From Cladocopium goreaui (Eukaryota > Sar > Dinophyceae > Suessiales > Symbiodiniaceae), in the NCBI GenBank assembly GCA_947184155.2, contig CAMXCT020002729.1, positions 1-64,000 of the forward strand: a stretch of DNA of 64,000 nt. Direction: 5' to 3'. The position numbers and the translations under genes are program-made. The notes under the pieces were generated by a model, which was not told the origin of the DNA, made no database searches, and saw nothing but the letters and a program-made list of their open reading frames with translations. Of this stretch, positions 41,146-51,108 are shown one piece after another (within the stretch, counting starts at the first letter, position 1; each line of letters opens with the position of its first letter).

Positions 41146-41223
41146 GTCAGGTGCAGCTTCAGCGACGAAGAAGGTTCACTTTTGCTGTTCCTCTTTCTTT
41201 GTAGGTCAACTGGAAAGAAGTGA
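41146..41223 (+). CDS. exon cluster or single terminal exon
   Basis: After ATTGTTTGCAG the frame VRCSFSDEEGSLLLFL runs to TGA at 41221. Alternatively two micro-exons (SGAASATKK and VNWKE) flank a 31-bp GT-AG segment and join 41311 in phase. The short segment makes the second reading doubtful. Confidence 0.35.
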   Translation, partial: VRCSFSDEEGSLLLFLFLCRSTGKK

Positions 41224-41310
41224 GTTTCGGTGGTCCTGCAAATCTTTTTCTGTCTTTGTCGTTAGATGCATTGTTAGATGCCTTTTACCCGATTTGGTCG
41301 CATGTCTCAG

Positions 41311-41347
41311 GTGCGCAGAGAATCCTTGGATGCTGCAGCGCAGCAGG
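41311..41347 (+). CDS. short exon
   Basis: Acceptor TCGCATGTCTCAG, donor CAGG/GTTAAA. VRRESLDAAAQQ, phase 0 in. Confidence 0.45.
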
Positions 41348-41996
41348 GTTAAAAAAAGAATGCGAGGTAGCCAGCTTTGTTTTCAGTGAAGTTAAATGGG
41401 TGGTAGAATCTTTTTGAAGTATGGGCACCTTGAAACAACAGCAGGTGAATGTATAGACCCTGGATTAGGCTTCTGAAAAGGTTAGCAGAATTTTGAGGTG
41501 AAGGCAATATTGAGGTTAGAAGAAAGGTTACCATGTTATTTGAGGTTAGCCGAAAAAAACAATTTTCGGAAATTTCTGCAACAGTCCAGAATCCATTCAT
41601 TGCCGAGCTGCAAGTCTCGGTTCAATCCGTATGACAGGCAACACGGACTTCATAGATTTTTCACGTGCTTTAGACAAGGGTTTTAGTTATCTCGTTCATT
41701 ACCGTTTGGCAACGTTCCAGAAGCTATTTTGTACCAGTTCTCATGTCGGTTTAACCTCTCATATTAAACTTTGTGAAAACCGATTCGCTAGGATATTCTT
41801 GCGGGTTCATTTCTGACATCATGGTGGGAAGCGGGGGGCCAAAGTGCTTCTGCGGAAGATGGTTGACTTCGCTGCGGTCCCAAGAGCTCGGAAATGCCTG
41901 GAAGGATCGGATGGGAAACCATCTTTTCATAGTGGTATGCTAATTTGTTAACTAACAAAACCATGATGCCAATTTGCATTTTTATTGGTCTTGCAG

Positions 41997-42258
41997 CTTT
42001 GTTCCTCGCTTCAGTCGTCTGTGTCAGGAGGAAGAAGGCTTCAAGTGGCGTCTTCACGGCGCCTTGAAGTACTGGAACCACTGTCTTGAATGCCATTACA
42101 AGGCATTTGGAGTGGATGGGCGCACGCGGAACCGCTGGTGCGTTCCGCGGTCCTTGCCTTGCCCAAGGCTTCCAGTAGGAGAGTTGTTTCTTCGTCAGCC
42201 TCCTCCCGAGCTTGTCTCTTGGCACATGCAGTTATTTTTGCTATACCACATGATATAG
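41997..42258 (+). CDS. terminal exon of a gene of unknown function
   Basis: After TTATTGGTCTTGCAG the frame reads RFSRLCQEEEGFKWRL, HGALKYWNHCLECHYKAFG, VPRSLPCPRLPVGELF and PPPELVSWHMQL, ending in TAG at 42256. The CLECHYK and RNRWC motifs might bind metal, which is speculation. Consistent codon bias over about 80 codons and the canonical acceptor make it one of the better coding calls. Confidence 0.65.
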
Positions 42259-42565
42259 TTTTTTTTGATACCCGATTTAAAAAAAAATGCAGTAAATATC
42301 TATGTAATATATTATTTGGGCTGGTTTACAAAAAAAATGGTGGCGTATTTGATCTAAAATCATTATAAAATAACGTCAAGAAATCCAGTTATACGGGCAC
42401 GTGGGCAACTTCATCGGGGGCGGTACTACTGGTAAACCACATAAGTATAGATATATCAATCATCAACCATAGTTATTGGAGTTAAAAACAAACTTAGCCA
42501 ACTATGGGGTACCACTTTGTAGGTGTTTGGCTTCATGTTTACTACGCTCGGTTGCTCTTTCACAG

Positions 42566-42680
42566 CCCTGAGGAAGCGCCGGCGCCGGCGCCGCCTCCAG
42601 CACCGGCGCGGCGGGCTTCTAGGAAGCGCCCTCAACAGGCAGCGCGCTACATTTCTTATTTCTTGGGAGGGACCTGTTGA
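42566..42680 (+). CDS. Pro/Ala-rich exon
   Basis: Acceptor TTGCTCTTTCACAG. The frame PEEAPAPAPPPAPARRAS, then KRPQQAARYISYFLG, ends in TGA at 42678. The GGCGCC repeats in the DNA also open an Arg-rich frame. The segment follows a family F copy (42414-42525), the only family F trace in this zone. Confidence 0.5.
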
Positions 42681-43147
42681 GCATTGGTCAGCGTACATCT
42701 TCTGATTTTATAAGCGTAAACTGTTTGTGTCCGAAGATGATGAACAGTAGACTCCAGACCCATTCTGTAAATCTTTTTTTTTGTGGCTCTGTAGCTTTTC
42801 CGGGTTCAGTGATGTGAGTAATCTTAGAGTATCCGACATGAAACATACCAGTCAGACGGACATGAATATGCTTTGAGCAAGCGGAAGTTTTAGCGTGGCA
42901 GTCTGGCTTTTGTTGAACCATGATCTGAATATTGCCAACACGAAATTCATCAGCCGGCTGGCTTTTCGATGGGTTTTGTGGGTCGATCGGTTTTAGATTG
43001 GGCGGATGTATTGCTGTTCTTTCTTAGACATTGCATGCTGCACTGCTTTGTTCTTTCTTTTGATCGAATTTTGTGCCTTTCAGAGACAAGCTGTACAGAA
43101 TGCAGGTTCTTTCCTTTGGGTAAATTTATGCCAAAACTGGGTGCCAG
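42681..43147. other. no clear gene
   Basis: T-rich intron-like sequence. Confidence 0.4.
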
Positions 43148-43295
43148 GAGCTGGTAGCCGCTGGTCCTGTGGTAGTGCGACGAGAAGACCCCGACCAGGT
43201 TCCATCAGCGTTTCCTAATCAGAACCAGGCCCCAGGGCCAAGCCTTCTTCGAAGGCAGCAGAGGAATCTGACGGGGCTTTTGGCTTGGGAGACCT
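43148..43295 (+). CDS. exon of unknown gene
   Basis: Acceptor GGGTGCCAG. Frame ELVAAGPVVVRREDPDQVPS, FPNQNQAPGPSLLRRQQRN and TGLLAWET, to the donor ACCT/GTGGTT. The frame continues open to about 43340. Proline and Gln/Asn-rich linker-like composition with good codon bias. Confidence 0.6.
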
Positions 43296-43934
43296 GTGGT
43301 TTATCTGTTTTTTTCGGATTAATCACGTATGGCCAGAGAGAGAGATATATATATATATATAGTATTTCCATATATGTGTACATGTATTTTAGGTTTTTAT
43401 ATCTATATATGTATATGCATGTATGCATGCATGTATGTATATTTGTCAAAGGAATTTTCATAGAAGAAACTCCGAGTTGTGGTGCTTTGGCAGCAGATTT
43501 GTTCGATGCAGGTTCGCAAAAAGAGCAGCTGCAATCGCCTGCTTGAAGGTTGAATCTTTAAGTACTCCTTTAATACCTTCAATGCTTGGACATGACACGA
43601 AGATGATAACCGAAAGAAAAAATAAGCAATTCATTTGAAGAAGAAAGTTTGCAACTGAGTCACTTCGACTGGGTTGAGAAATTTGCACAGGTGCGAGTGA
43701 TGCTAATTCGTTCAACACCAGTGGACAAGACTTGAAATGAGAAGAAACAGATGACAGGAACGCGGAAGAATGGTCACAAAATCTGAAACAAGAATTCAGA
43801 AGTTTCGGAACGATGATGGAAGCCTTTCATAGCTCCTATAGGAAAAACATTTTTTTGGAATCCTATAGCAGTATGTTTCTTACTTACAACTGGAAACTAC
43901 CGCCGACCGGCTTGCTGGGGATCTATTTGCATCT

Positions 43935-44035
43935 ATGTATGTATGGATGTATGTATGTATGTATCTATGTATGTCTGGATGTATGTATGTATGTATGTAT
44001 GTATGCATGCATGCATGCATGCATGCATGTAAATA
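43935..44035. repeat. TATG/ATGC microsatellite
   Basis: ATGTATGTATG units passing into GCATGCATGCATGC. Confidence 0.9.
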
Positions 44036-44128
44036 TATGATTGTATATTTTTATCTATGTATATATGCGTACATAATCCTGACACTCTTTTATCTAATTG
44101 GATATCTGCTTTTCCTTCATGATTTGCA

Positions 44129-44413
44129 ATGCGTCATGGAACTCTATGTCACGCCTGCCTCTGGAGGCCTGCGGCTCTTTCGGTTGTCTTCGTCGAGCCA
44201 CCAGCGGTGGTCCCGGTTGCAAGTCAGAAAGGTTTGTGGCGCTGCTCGCCGCCGGCTTGGAATGTTTGCGACCTTCGGCCGCGACAAGGAGTTTGCTGCT
44301 GCTGTAGGAGTGCCGAGCTGCTTCGCAATGTTTACGTGCAGCGTATTATGGTGCCCTACCGGCTGAAGGACAAGTTTCTGCACCATCATGGTTTCATTGC
44401 ATTTGGCTTGTAA
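44129..44413 (+). CDS. coding region, frame shifts among readings
   Basis: The last part reads AELLRNVYVQRIMVPYRL, then KDKFLHHHGFIAFGL, with TAA at 44411, and is convincing. Upstream, VVFVEPPAVVPVASQK shares its frame. Between them other frames look better (FVALLAAGLECLRPSAAT or FATFGRDKEFAAAVG). A 78-bp GT-AG intron or indels may lie between the two good parts. Confidence 0.45.
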   Translation: MRHGTLCHACLWRPAALSVVFVEPPAVVPVASQKGLWRCSPPAWNVCDLRPRQGVCCCCRSAELLRNVYVQRIMVPYRLKDKFLHHHGFIAFGL

Positions 44414-44924
44414 AACACACGATTTTGTGAACTTGAGATTTGGAAGGGAATAGATCAAAAAAACGATTACAAAACAAATCCTTTTCCGACAGGAAGCCAC
44501 CTGGGTCTGTGGGAGCTGTTTGCAGCACCTCGCCACGGGCAACGCTGGTTGGCTGCAAGACTTGGACGCTTATGTCCGGTTGTGGCACTTCGTCGCTGCT
44601 TGAAGGCACTTCCCGGGGAGGGTCCGGGTTAACATAGGGGGCCGCAGAGTTGGACACTGTGGCAGCATCCTTTTCACATGCAAGTGCAATGGTGAGGGGG
44701 GCTGATCGTCCCGGCGTCACGCCAAAGATCGGGAGAGCCGTTGGGATTTGAAGGATGAGCTGCTCTGGCCCAAAAGGTTTCAGGAGCAAAGTGAAGGAAG
44801 GACGGGTGGGTTGGCACTGGCTCTGAAGGAAAATTCGTAGATACTGCGCCTTGTTCGGGTGTTCGCTCCAGTGGTAAATTTGGAGGTCTGTCTTGGTTCG
44901 AAGGACATGGATCTCTAGGAGCAA
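44394..44924 (-). CDS. 176-codon intronless open frame on the minus strand
   Basis: Among the longest non-repetitive open frames in the window. It starts MLLEIHVLRTKTDLQ and contains SFTLLLKPFGPEQLI, ALPIFGVTPGRSAPLTIA, SNSAAPYVNPDPPREVPSS and PDISVQVLQPTSVARGE. Composition and third-position G+C look coding, and the middle is Pro/Ser-rich. On the + strand 44493-44627 also has an acceptor, a donor and open frames (LGLWELFAAPRHGQRW), so one of the two is an artefact. Few other minus-strand genes exist here. Confidence 0.4.
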   Translation of the reverse strand: MLLEIHVLRTKTDLQIYHWSEHPNKAQYLRIFLQSQCQPTRPSFTLLLKPFGPEQLILQIPTALPIFGVTPGRSAPLTIALACEKDAATVSNSAAPYVNPDPPREVPSSSDEVPQPDISVQVLQPTSVARGEVLQTAPTDPGGFLSEKDLFCNRFFDLFPSKSQVHKIVCFTSQMQ

Positions 44925-45009
44925 TGCTTTGTTTTTTTGGTCAAATGTTTGTAAGGGAAGAATCTGTGGAGACCGAAGTGAAGACTAGTTCGAAGGACAT
45001 GGATCTCTA

Positions 45010-46640
45010 GAAGCAGGGCGGTTTTGCAGACAGTGCGCTGTGAAAGGGTGTTTTTGGCTTATGTTGGGGTTACATTTGGCCACGTGGACGGGCCGTCATG
45101 TGCCAAGAGGGTTGCATTTCTAGACACCGTGCTCGGTCTGGTGGCCATTTTGGAAGGCATGTTGAAGGGCAGGTTTGCAGACAGTGTGCCCTGATAGGGT
45201 CTTTTTGGCTTACGTTGGGTTGCATTGGGCCAAGAGGGTAGCATTTCTAGACACCGCGCCCGGTTTTGATGCCATTTTGGAGGTATGTTGGCGGGCAAAT
45301 TTGCAAACGATGCGCCCTGATAGGGTGTTCTTGGCTTACGGTGGGGTTGCATTGGGCTAAAAGGGTTGCATTTCCAGACACCGCGCCCGGTTTTGAGGTC
45401 ATTTTGGAAATATGTTGGCTGGCAATTTTGCAAACGATGCGCCCTGATAGGGTGTTCCTGGCTTACGTTGGGGTTGCATTGGGCTAAAGGGGTTGCATTT
45501 CTAGACACCGCGCCCGGTTTTGAGGTGATTTTGGAGGTATGTTGGCGGGCAATTTTGCAAACAATGCGCCCTGATAGGGTGTTCTTGGCTTACGGTGGGG
45601 TTGCATTGGGCTAAAAGGGTTGCATTTCTAGACACCGCGCCCGGTTTTGAGGCCATTTTGGAGGTATGTTGGAAAGCAATTTTGCAGACAGTGCGCCCTG
45701 ATAGGGTGTTCTTGGCTTATGTTGGGGTTACATTGTGCTAAAAGGGTTGCATTTCAAGACACCACGCCCGGCTTTGAAGCAATTTTGGAGGTATGTTGGC
45801 GGGCAATTTTACAAACAATGTGCCCTGATAAGGTGTTCTTGTCTTACGCTGGGGTTACATTGGGCTAAAAGGGTCGCATTTCTAGGGACAGCGCTCGGTC
45901 TGGTGGCCATTTTGGAAGGATGTTGAAGGGCAGGTTTGCAGACAGTGCGCCCTGATAAGGTGTTCTTGGCTTACGTTGGGGTTTAAATTGGGCTAAAGGG
46001 TTGCATTTCTAGACACCGCGCCCGGTTTGGAGGCCATTTTGGAAGTATGTTGGCTGGCAATTTTGCAAACAATGCGCCCTGATAGGGTGTTCTTGGCTTA
46101 CGGTGGGGTTACATTGTGCTAAAAGGGTTGCGTTTCTAGACACCGCGCCCGGTTTTGAGGCCATTTAAAAGGTATGCTGGCGGGCAATTTTGCAAACAAT
46201 GTGCCTTGATAGGGTGTTCTTGGCTTACGGTGGGGTTACATTGGGCTAAAAGGGTTGCATTTCTAGACACCGCGCCCGGTTTTGAGGCCATTTTGGAGGT
46301 ATGTTGGCGGGCAATTTTGCAGACAATGCGGCATGATAGGGTGTTCTTGGCCTACGTTGGGGTTACATTTGGCCACATGGACGGGCTGTCATGTGCCAAG
46401 AGGGTAGCATTTCTAGACACCGCGCCCGGTTTGGTGTCCATTTTGGAGGTATGTTGTCGGGCAGTTTTGCTGACAGTGTTTCTTGATAGGGTGTTCTGGG
46501 TTTACGGTGGGGTTACATGGGGCCACAAGGGTTGCATTTTTAGACACCGTGCTCGGTCTGGCGACCATTTTGGAGGCATGTTGAAGGGCAGGTTTACAGA
46601 CAGTGCACCTTGATAGGGTTTTCTTGGCTTAGGTTGGGGC
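45010..46640. repeat. 127-bp satellite, about 12 copies
   Basis: The marker TAGGGTGTTC recurs at 45194, 45321, 45448, 45574, 45702, 45829, 45956, 46083, 46210, 46337, 46487 and 46614. Spacing is 126-128 bp except one of 150 bp that holds an extra ACATGGACGGGCTGTCATGT-type insert, also present in the first unit. The unit length is not a multiple of three, so the open frames (GCSWLTVGLHWAKRVAF) slip from copy to copy and are not taken as genes. Confidence 0.9.
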
Positions 46641-46760
46641 TGCATTGGGTCAAGATTCTTAGCATGTCATAAAGCAGGAGCTCATGTAGACTTGTAGAAG
46701 CTCCTTGCTTTATTTGCTTTGGATACAAATGTTCAGTACAACTAGATTCACCTTTGCTGT

Positions 46761-46886
46761 GATGATGTGCAAGTGCTGCGTTCGAGGCGGTTCTTGGTGG
46801 AGGTTTCCTGTATACAAGCGTCTGATCCGCAAAATGTTGCAGTCGAGCAATGCGCAGTCCACAACGCTGTCTGCTGCGAGCCATAG
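46761..46886 (+). CDS. possible exon
   Basis: Frame DDVQVLRSRRFLVEVSC, then IQASDPQNVAVEQCAVH and NAVCCEP, ends in TAG at 46884. Twenty-two of 37 codons end in G or C. A Met-initiated frame (CVRGGSWWRFPVYKRL) overlaps. Confidence 0.4.
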   Translation, partial: DDVQVLRSRRFLVEVSCIQASDPQNVAVEQCAVHNAVCCEP

Positions 46887-47419
46887 TGGCTACTTTTGAG
46901 GAAACTTTGCATGTGACTGGGAGAACGATCTTGCAAAGAAATGGCAACAGCGGGCTTTGGTAATTGTAAACCTGGTAAATTGTAAACTTTGCTTGTTTGA
47001 ACTTTGGACAAATTCAACCGTATTGGGAGGGTTAGCTGTCAAAGTGAGTATGTAGTCCTAGCAACGGGTTATCAGCTTGCTAGCTTTGTCGCGTTCTGGT
47101 TCTGAAATCAAAATTCAATGATATTGGGCGTTCTTCTTTTGTGCCGCTGCTTTCTGTATTTAGCTGCTCAAGTCTTAGCTGCCAACTTTGTTTTTTCACG
47201 GCTTAGTGAGTGGACTTTGTTTCTGGCTTTGTTTCAGCAGCTTGTTTCTATTTTTGGGCTTTTGCTTGTGCTGTTTTTGCTCTTCTTAGGGTGATAGAAG
47301 ACCTTATGGAGCAATCTTGAAGGCTACTAGACCATAGGCGGGCTCTGATGCCTTTTCTCGAACAGTCGGCGGCAGGCCCGCTCTGATGCTATTTATGGGA
47401 CAGTGGGTGCGGCGACCGC
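46887..47419. other. no clear gene
   Basis: T-rich, TTTGCTTTTG-like runs. Nothing recognised. Confidence 0.4.
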
Positions 47420-47830
47420 GTGTACAGGGTTGCCTCCTGTAGCAGGCAGGTGAGAAGCAATGCGATGTGGGCAATAAAAATGCGTTCTTTTTCCTTTATG
47501 ATGGGTTGGTTTTTGTTGAAGATGCATGTGTATCGCTGTTTGGTGCAAGCTTGTGATTTTCACAGGTGTGGAGGATATGCAATCTTTCAATGCATTGATG
47601 TTAACTTAGCTAGGATGAATTTTGTTGGTGTGATGCATTCGTCGTGGATTGTGCTGAATGATCAATTCAATCTTTTCGTTCTGGAAAGGTTTTCTGTTTC
47701 CGCATTGATGGCTGTTGCTGTGACGTTTTTCCTTATCAGGCGGGGACAAGTGAACAGCAAACACGTTCTGTATCTACCATCTGTTTGGGACGCATATGAG
47801 TTTGGGATTATCTTGACCTTTGGCGGTTGA
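47420..47830 (+). CDS. 136-codon open frame, weak
   Basis: Starts MYRVASCSRQVRSNA, hydrophobic (SALMAVAVTFFLIRRG), ends LPSVWDAYEFGIIL. T-rich codons. It overlaps the start region of the next gene by 11 bp. It may be intron sequence with chance opening. Confidence 0.25.
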   Translation: MYRVASCSRQVRSNAMWAIKMRSFSFMMGWFLLKMHVYRCLVQACDFHRCGGYAIFQCIDVNLARMNFVGVMHSSWIVLNDQFNLFVLERFSVSALMAVAVTFFLIRRGQVNSKHVLYLPSVWDAYEFGIILTFGG

Positions 47831-47858
47831 ATTATCATTGGATATATCCTTGCCCGCG

Positions 47859-48419
47859 ATGAACACTTTGGACCAACTGCCTCATGCGCCTTTGTCGCTT
47901 GTCGTAGAATATCTTGGATGGCCCCTCGGGCTTCGTCTGCAGTGCAACCAGAGCTTGCGAGCGTTTCTGATTATCATTTTGTTGGCTGCCTGTCAGCGAG
48001 AGCACGTGCCAGCTTCTTTTATTCGAAGTCCAGGTGGCTTGCTGCGTCAGCTTTGGTTTTTTGAGGGCTTCGCAGAGATAGTGCTGCTGCAAGAGCTTCG
48101 CATGTCGCGGGCTCGGCGCCTCTTGGGGCGGGAGGTCAACGTGCGTCACCTTCGCGGAAATTGGCGTGAGATGCCACCTGCTGCAAGAGTTTTCTCCGAA
48201 GACTGGGAACGGCTGGAAGCCGTCGGCTTTCCAGTTCCGCTTTTCCAAGAGCGCGCAGCGCAGGTGGAGTTTTTCATAGAAATTTGGCACGACCGGGTGA
48301 TTGCAAGACAAATCGTTCGCACCAAAAGGACGACCTGCAGAATGGTGCTGGCTGGCTTCGAGCTTGAAGTGTCTTACACGAAAGAAACAATTTACCGGGA
48401 GGAGAGCTCACCAGAATAA
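47859..48419 (+). CDS. intronless gene, F-box-like N-terminus (paralogue 1)
   Basis: From Met 47859 (186 residues) or Met 47820 (199 residues) to TAA at 48417. The N-terminus LPHAPLSLVVEYLGWPLGL, then RLQCNQSLRAFL, has the Leu-Pro start, spaced hydrophobics and Trp/Leu pattern of an F-box-like helical motif. Next come an Arg/Glu-rich region (QELRMSRARRLLGREV), EDWERLEAVGFPVPLF and a C-terminal VLAGFELEVSY. The same landmarks occur in the gene at 49347 (EYLGW, then LGFEIS near the end). F-box proteins recruit substrates to SCF ubiquitin ligases. That role is inferred only from this weak resemblance. Confidence 0.6.
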   Translation: MNTLDQLPHAPLSLVVEYLGWPLGLRLQCNQSLRAFLIIILLAACQREHVPASFIRSPGGLLRQLWFFEGFAEIVLLQELRMSRARRLLGREVNVRHLRGNWREMPPAARVFSEDWERLEAVGFPVPLFQERAAQVEFFIEIWHDRVIARQIVRTKRTTCRMVLAGFELEVSYTKETIYREESSPE

Positions 48420-48484
48420 GAATGGTCCAGTAGCAAGAAACGCTGTGCGCATGGGCTTTGTGACTTTTGCAACCCTTCTGGCAG

Positions 48485-48688
48485 CAGGCGCTCACTGAGG
48501 CCCATGCGCATTTGCACACTAGGCGCGCTTGGACAGATGGCCTCGGAACAGCACACGGCAGGAAAAGAGCCATTGTGCTGTGCAAGTGCTTGCTGCTTGA
48601 GGTAAGTTGGCAACGTCGTTGTCCTTTGTGTGCAGATGATGGCGGTAAACATCCATTGGGTACATTATTATTATTAGGTCATACTTAA
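48485..48688 (+). CDS. terminal exon of a small protein
   Basis: Acceptor CAACCCTTCTGGCAG. Frame ALTEAHAHLHTRRAWTDG, LGTAHGRKRAIVLCKCLL and RRCPLCADDGGKHPLG, ending in TAA at 48686. GAG/GTAAGT at 48602 is a perfect donor motif, but the next AG lies 34 bp on and the frame is open through it. The CKC and CPLC pairs could form a small zinc site (speculation). Confidence 0.5.
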   Translation, partial: QALTEAHAHLHTRRAWTDGLGTAHGRKRAIVLCKCLLLEVSWQRRCPLCADDGGKHPLGTLLLLGHT

Positions 48689-48894
48689 CTGCGAGACCCT
48701 CTGAAAGATGTGGGTTGCTTCAGACGTTTCTATAATTTCATATGAAAATCTTTAATTTTTAAGCCTTCAAGTCATGGAGTCATTCCTGCTAGCGATCTGC
48801 ATTTTGCATGTGAAAACGAGATTCTACAGTGATCGTGTGCCAACTTTGTTTCAGGGCGCTACAAGCACCTGCTAGCAAAGACAATGTAAGATGG

Positions 48895-49150
48895 GCAAAG
48901 AGGAGGAAAGAAAGTAGGAGAGAGAGGGGAGATGGAGAGAAGAGAGCGAGAGGGAGAGGGAGAGAGAGAGCCCCCCCACCCCAAAAAAGAGAGTGGGAGA
49001 GAGACAAAGAGAGGGGAGAAGAGCAAGACGAGAAAGAAGCGTAAGAAAGGAGGACGAGAGAGGAGAGACACAAAGAGAGAGACAAAGAGAGTGAGAGAGA
49101 GCAAGAGAAAGCGAAATAGAGAGTCCGGAAAGAGGGAGAGGGAGAAAAAC
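48895..49150. repeat. 250-bp purine-only tract (GAGA)
   Basis: Nearly uninterrupted G and A on the + strand (GAGAGAGGGGAGATGGAGAG-type), broken by CCCCCCCACCCC at about 48971. Open frames in it (Arg/Glu-rich or Ser/Leu-rich) are composition artefacts. Confidence 0.95.
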
Positions 49151-49346
49151 AATCATTCTGAGTTTATTGCTGAAGCATATAGCCAAAGAATCGGACAGGT
49201 GCAAAAAGCGCACGCATTAAAAGATGTTAAACTTTTACTCCTTGTGTAATTGACCCGTTGACATGACATATCTGGCTTTCAGGAGTTTGCTGTTTGAATC
49301 GTTGAACACGGATTGGGGACCTCCCACTGATTCGGGCGCGTGAGCC

Positions 49347-49946
49347 ATGCCAACATTGCTGGATATTCATGTTGTCTACGTGATCATTGAAGAGTACCTT
49401 GGATGGCTGCCTTGCTTGGCTTTGCGGGCAACGCGCGCGTCGGCCTTGCATCCTTCTGTGCTCCTACGCATGCGGGAAATTCTGCGACTTTTTCCTGGCC
49501 GAATGAATCCACCTTTCCCATCCCTGACCTTCAGGTCCCAAGGGTCGGCACTTTGGCGCGTCATCATAGAACCATTGCGTCGTTCTGAAACGCCAGCACG
49601 CATTGGAGGTTACCAGCTCCCGGCACTGTTCGGAAGGCGGTTGGCTGAACGTCGGGTCATCGTCCGATACGACAGGCGCCGGGAAGTTTGGTATCATGGT
49701 CCCGGGCAACTTCTTCAGCGGGAAGATATCGCACAGGCGTTTCCAGATGCCAGCTTCAATGAGGCCCTTGCGATGGTGCAGGAGCATGGAAACTATTTCG
49801 TGGCGCGGCAAGCGTCGGCTTTTCGAGATGTCCGTGAAGGTGATGTCTTGCTGACCGAAGTTTTCGCGCTGGACTGTACATATCTCGGCTTTGAAATCTC
49901 TCTCAGGATGAGTTTTCGAAGCATTATTCCCTATGCGCAGGGCTGA
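49347..49946 (+). CDS. intronless gene, F-box-like N-terminus (paralogue 2)
   Basis: 199 residues from Met 49347 to TGA at 49944. The N-terminus MPTLLDIHVVYVIIEEYLG, then WLPCLALRATRAS, aligns by eye with paralogue 1 (VVEYLGWPLGLRL). The middle is Arg-rich (LFGRRLAERRVIVRYDRRR), followed by AFPDASFNEALAMVQEHG, AFRDVREGDVLLTEVFAL and YLGFEISLRMSF. The length equals that of paralogue 1 counted from its first Met. High third-position G+C. No intron signals interrupt it. Confidence 0.65.
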   Translation: MPTLLDIHVVYVIIEEYLGWLPCLALRATRASALHPSVLLRMREILRLFPGRMNPPFPSLTFRSQGSALWRVIIEPLRRSETPARIGGYQLPALFGRRLAERRVIVRYDRRREVWYHGPGQLLQREDIAQAFPDASFNEALAMVQEHGNYFVARQASAFRDVREGDVLLTEVFALDCTYLGFEISLRMSFRSIIPYAQG

Positions 49947-50787
49947 GACCTTGGAACCCAATGGTTTTCCCCGATAGCGTTTTGTGCGGTGGGAGGTTGC
50001 TAGTATGGACAGTTGAAATTTTCCCGAGCGCGGAGAAACGCTCTGTACAGAACGTTTGCAGGTCTTGCTATGATGTTGCATCAGCTCGTGAACAAAGAGC
50101 TAGAATTTATGTTGTTGCCATTCTGTTGCATTGTATCATGTCACTTAGGTGATTCAAAATACGATTGTTGCTTCCATGTGCCAGCAGGTTGCATCTTCAT
50201 ATGCACAGTGTACAGGTGAAGCCCCGGTATAGGAAGACAGTCCTAGTAATCGTGGGCGTACAGCCAAATGCCTGTCTGTCGACGGCAGATATAGGGCGTT
50301 GGATTAACCCAGAATGTCATGCCGTTTCTTGCCTGCGTGTACCTTGTCTGTTTGGAGACTGAAAGAAAAAAATTGCGCAGTGCTGCCTCTTTTGGAGGAG
50401 CGGGCACGGCGGCATCAGTGTAGCATAGGCCGGAGGCGTAGACTGAACAGAACTGGCTTTGTCTATCATTACGCAAGTCGTCTTGGTAATCATCCTATAG
50501 TTGCTAGGTTTATTTTCTTTGGGGTTCCAGATGATTGTTGCAATATGTAGGATATGCTGTCTTTTTTCGTGTAGAAAATGCTAGCTGACTGTTGTGCAGC
50601 TATTTCATTGCTCAATTTTGGCTGCGTCTACTTTTTAGCATGTTCCAAGTCAATGACTCTTTGGTCTTTGGGGAAAAACACGGTAGCAATTGGATGATGC
50701 TTTTTTCATTCACTTTTTTCTCAACCTTGTGGGATGCTGAAAGAGTAAGTCGATTGTATTGCAATGATGTTTCGGTGGAGCGATGCG
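49947..50787. other. mostly no gene
   Basis: A weak frame at 50380-50550 (LLEERARRHQCSIG, TGFVYHYASRLG) might be an exon after CAGTGCTGCCTC. Nothing else. Confidence 0.3.
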
Positions 50788-51108
50788 ATGACCAGTTCCG
50801 ACGAGGGCAGTGACATTCGCAGGCGTGATGCCGCAGAGGAAGGTTCTCCAATGGTTGTTCGCTTGTGGGAAATCGAAACAGAGGATGCGGACCCCCCGCC
50901 AGTTTTAAAGCCAAGAAGGCGAAGGATCTTGCAATCTCCGGGAAATAAAGACATAGCGAATGCGTTTTTTTTTTCGGGAGTGTTCATTCTGTTCATGGAT
51001 TGTCTCAAATGTCTTGTTCATGCCACTTGCTTCTTCAAAGGCCTTGATTCATTGATTCTTTTTTTTTGGTTCCGTTTCGGCATCCACGGCTGCAGGTGGA
51101 AAGCTTGA
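50788..51108 (+). CDS. first exon of an acidic/basic protein
   Basis: From Met 50788 the frame reads MTSSDEGSDIRRRDAAEEG, SPMVVRLWEIETEDADP and PPVLKPRRRRILQSPGNKD. It then becomes hydrophobic (FFFSGVFILFMDCLKC) in a T-rich stretch that is more likely intron. The charged part (about 57 codons) is a credible N-terminal exon. A further Met lies at 50764. Confidence 0.5.
   Translation: MTSSDEGSDIRRRDAAEEGSPMVVRLWEIETEDADPPPVLKPRRRRILQSPGNKDIANAFFFSGVFILFMDCLKCLVHATCFFKGLDSLILFFWFRFGIHGCRWKA

Noticed and set aside
45059-46613. Repeated frames such as GCSWLTVGLHWAKRVAF and their antisense
   Set aside because: Unit of 127 bp is not a multiple of three, and frames slip between copies.
48829-49249. 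Arg/Glu-rich protein on the + strand and Ser/Leu-rich protein on the minus strand
   Set aside because: Both come from the GAGA tract.
49464-50081. 205-codon minus-strand frame
   Set aside because: Antisense shadow of the paralogue at 49347, whose + strand reading has shared motifs and better bias.
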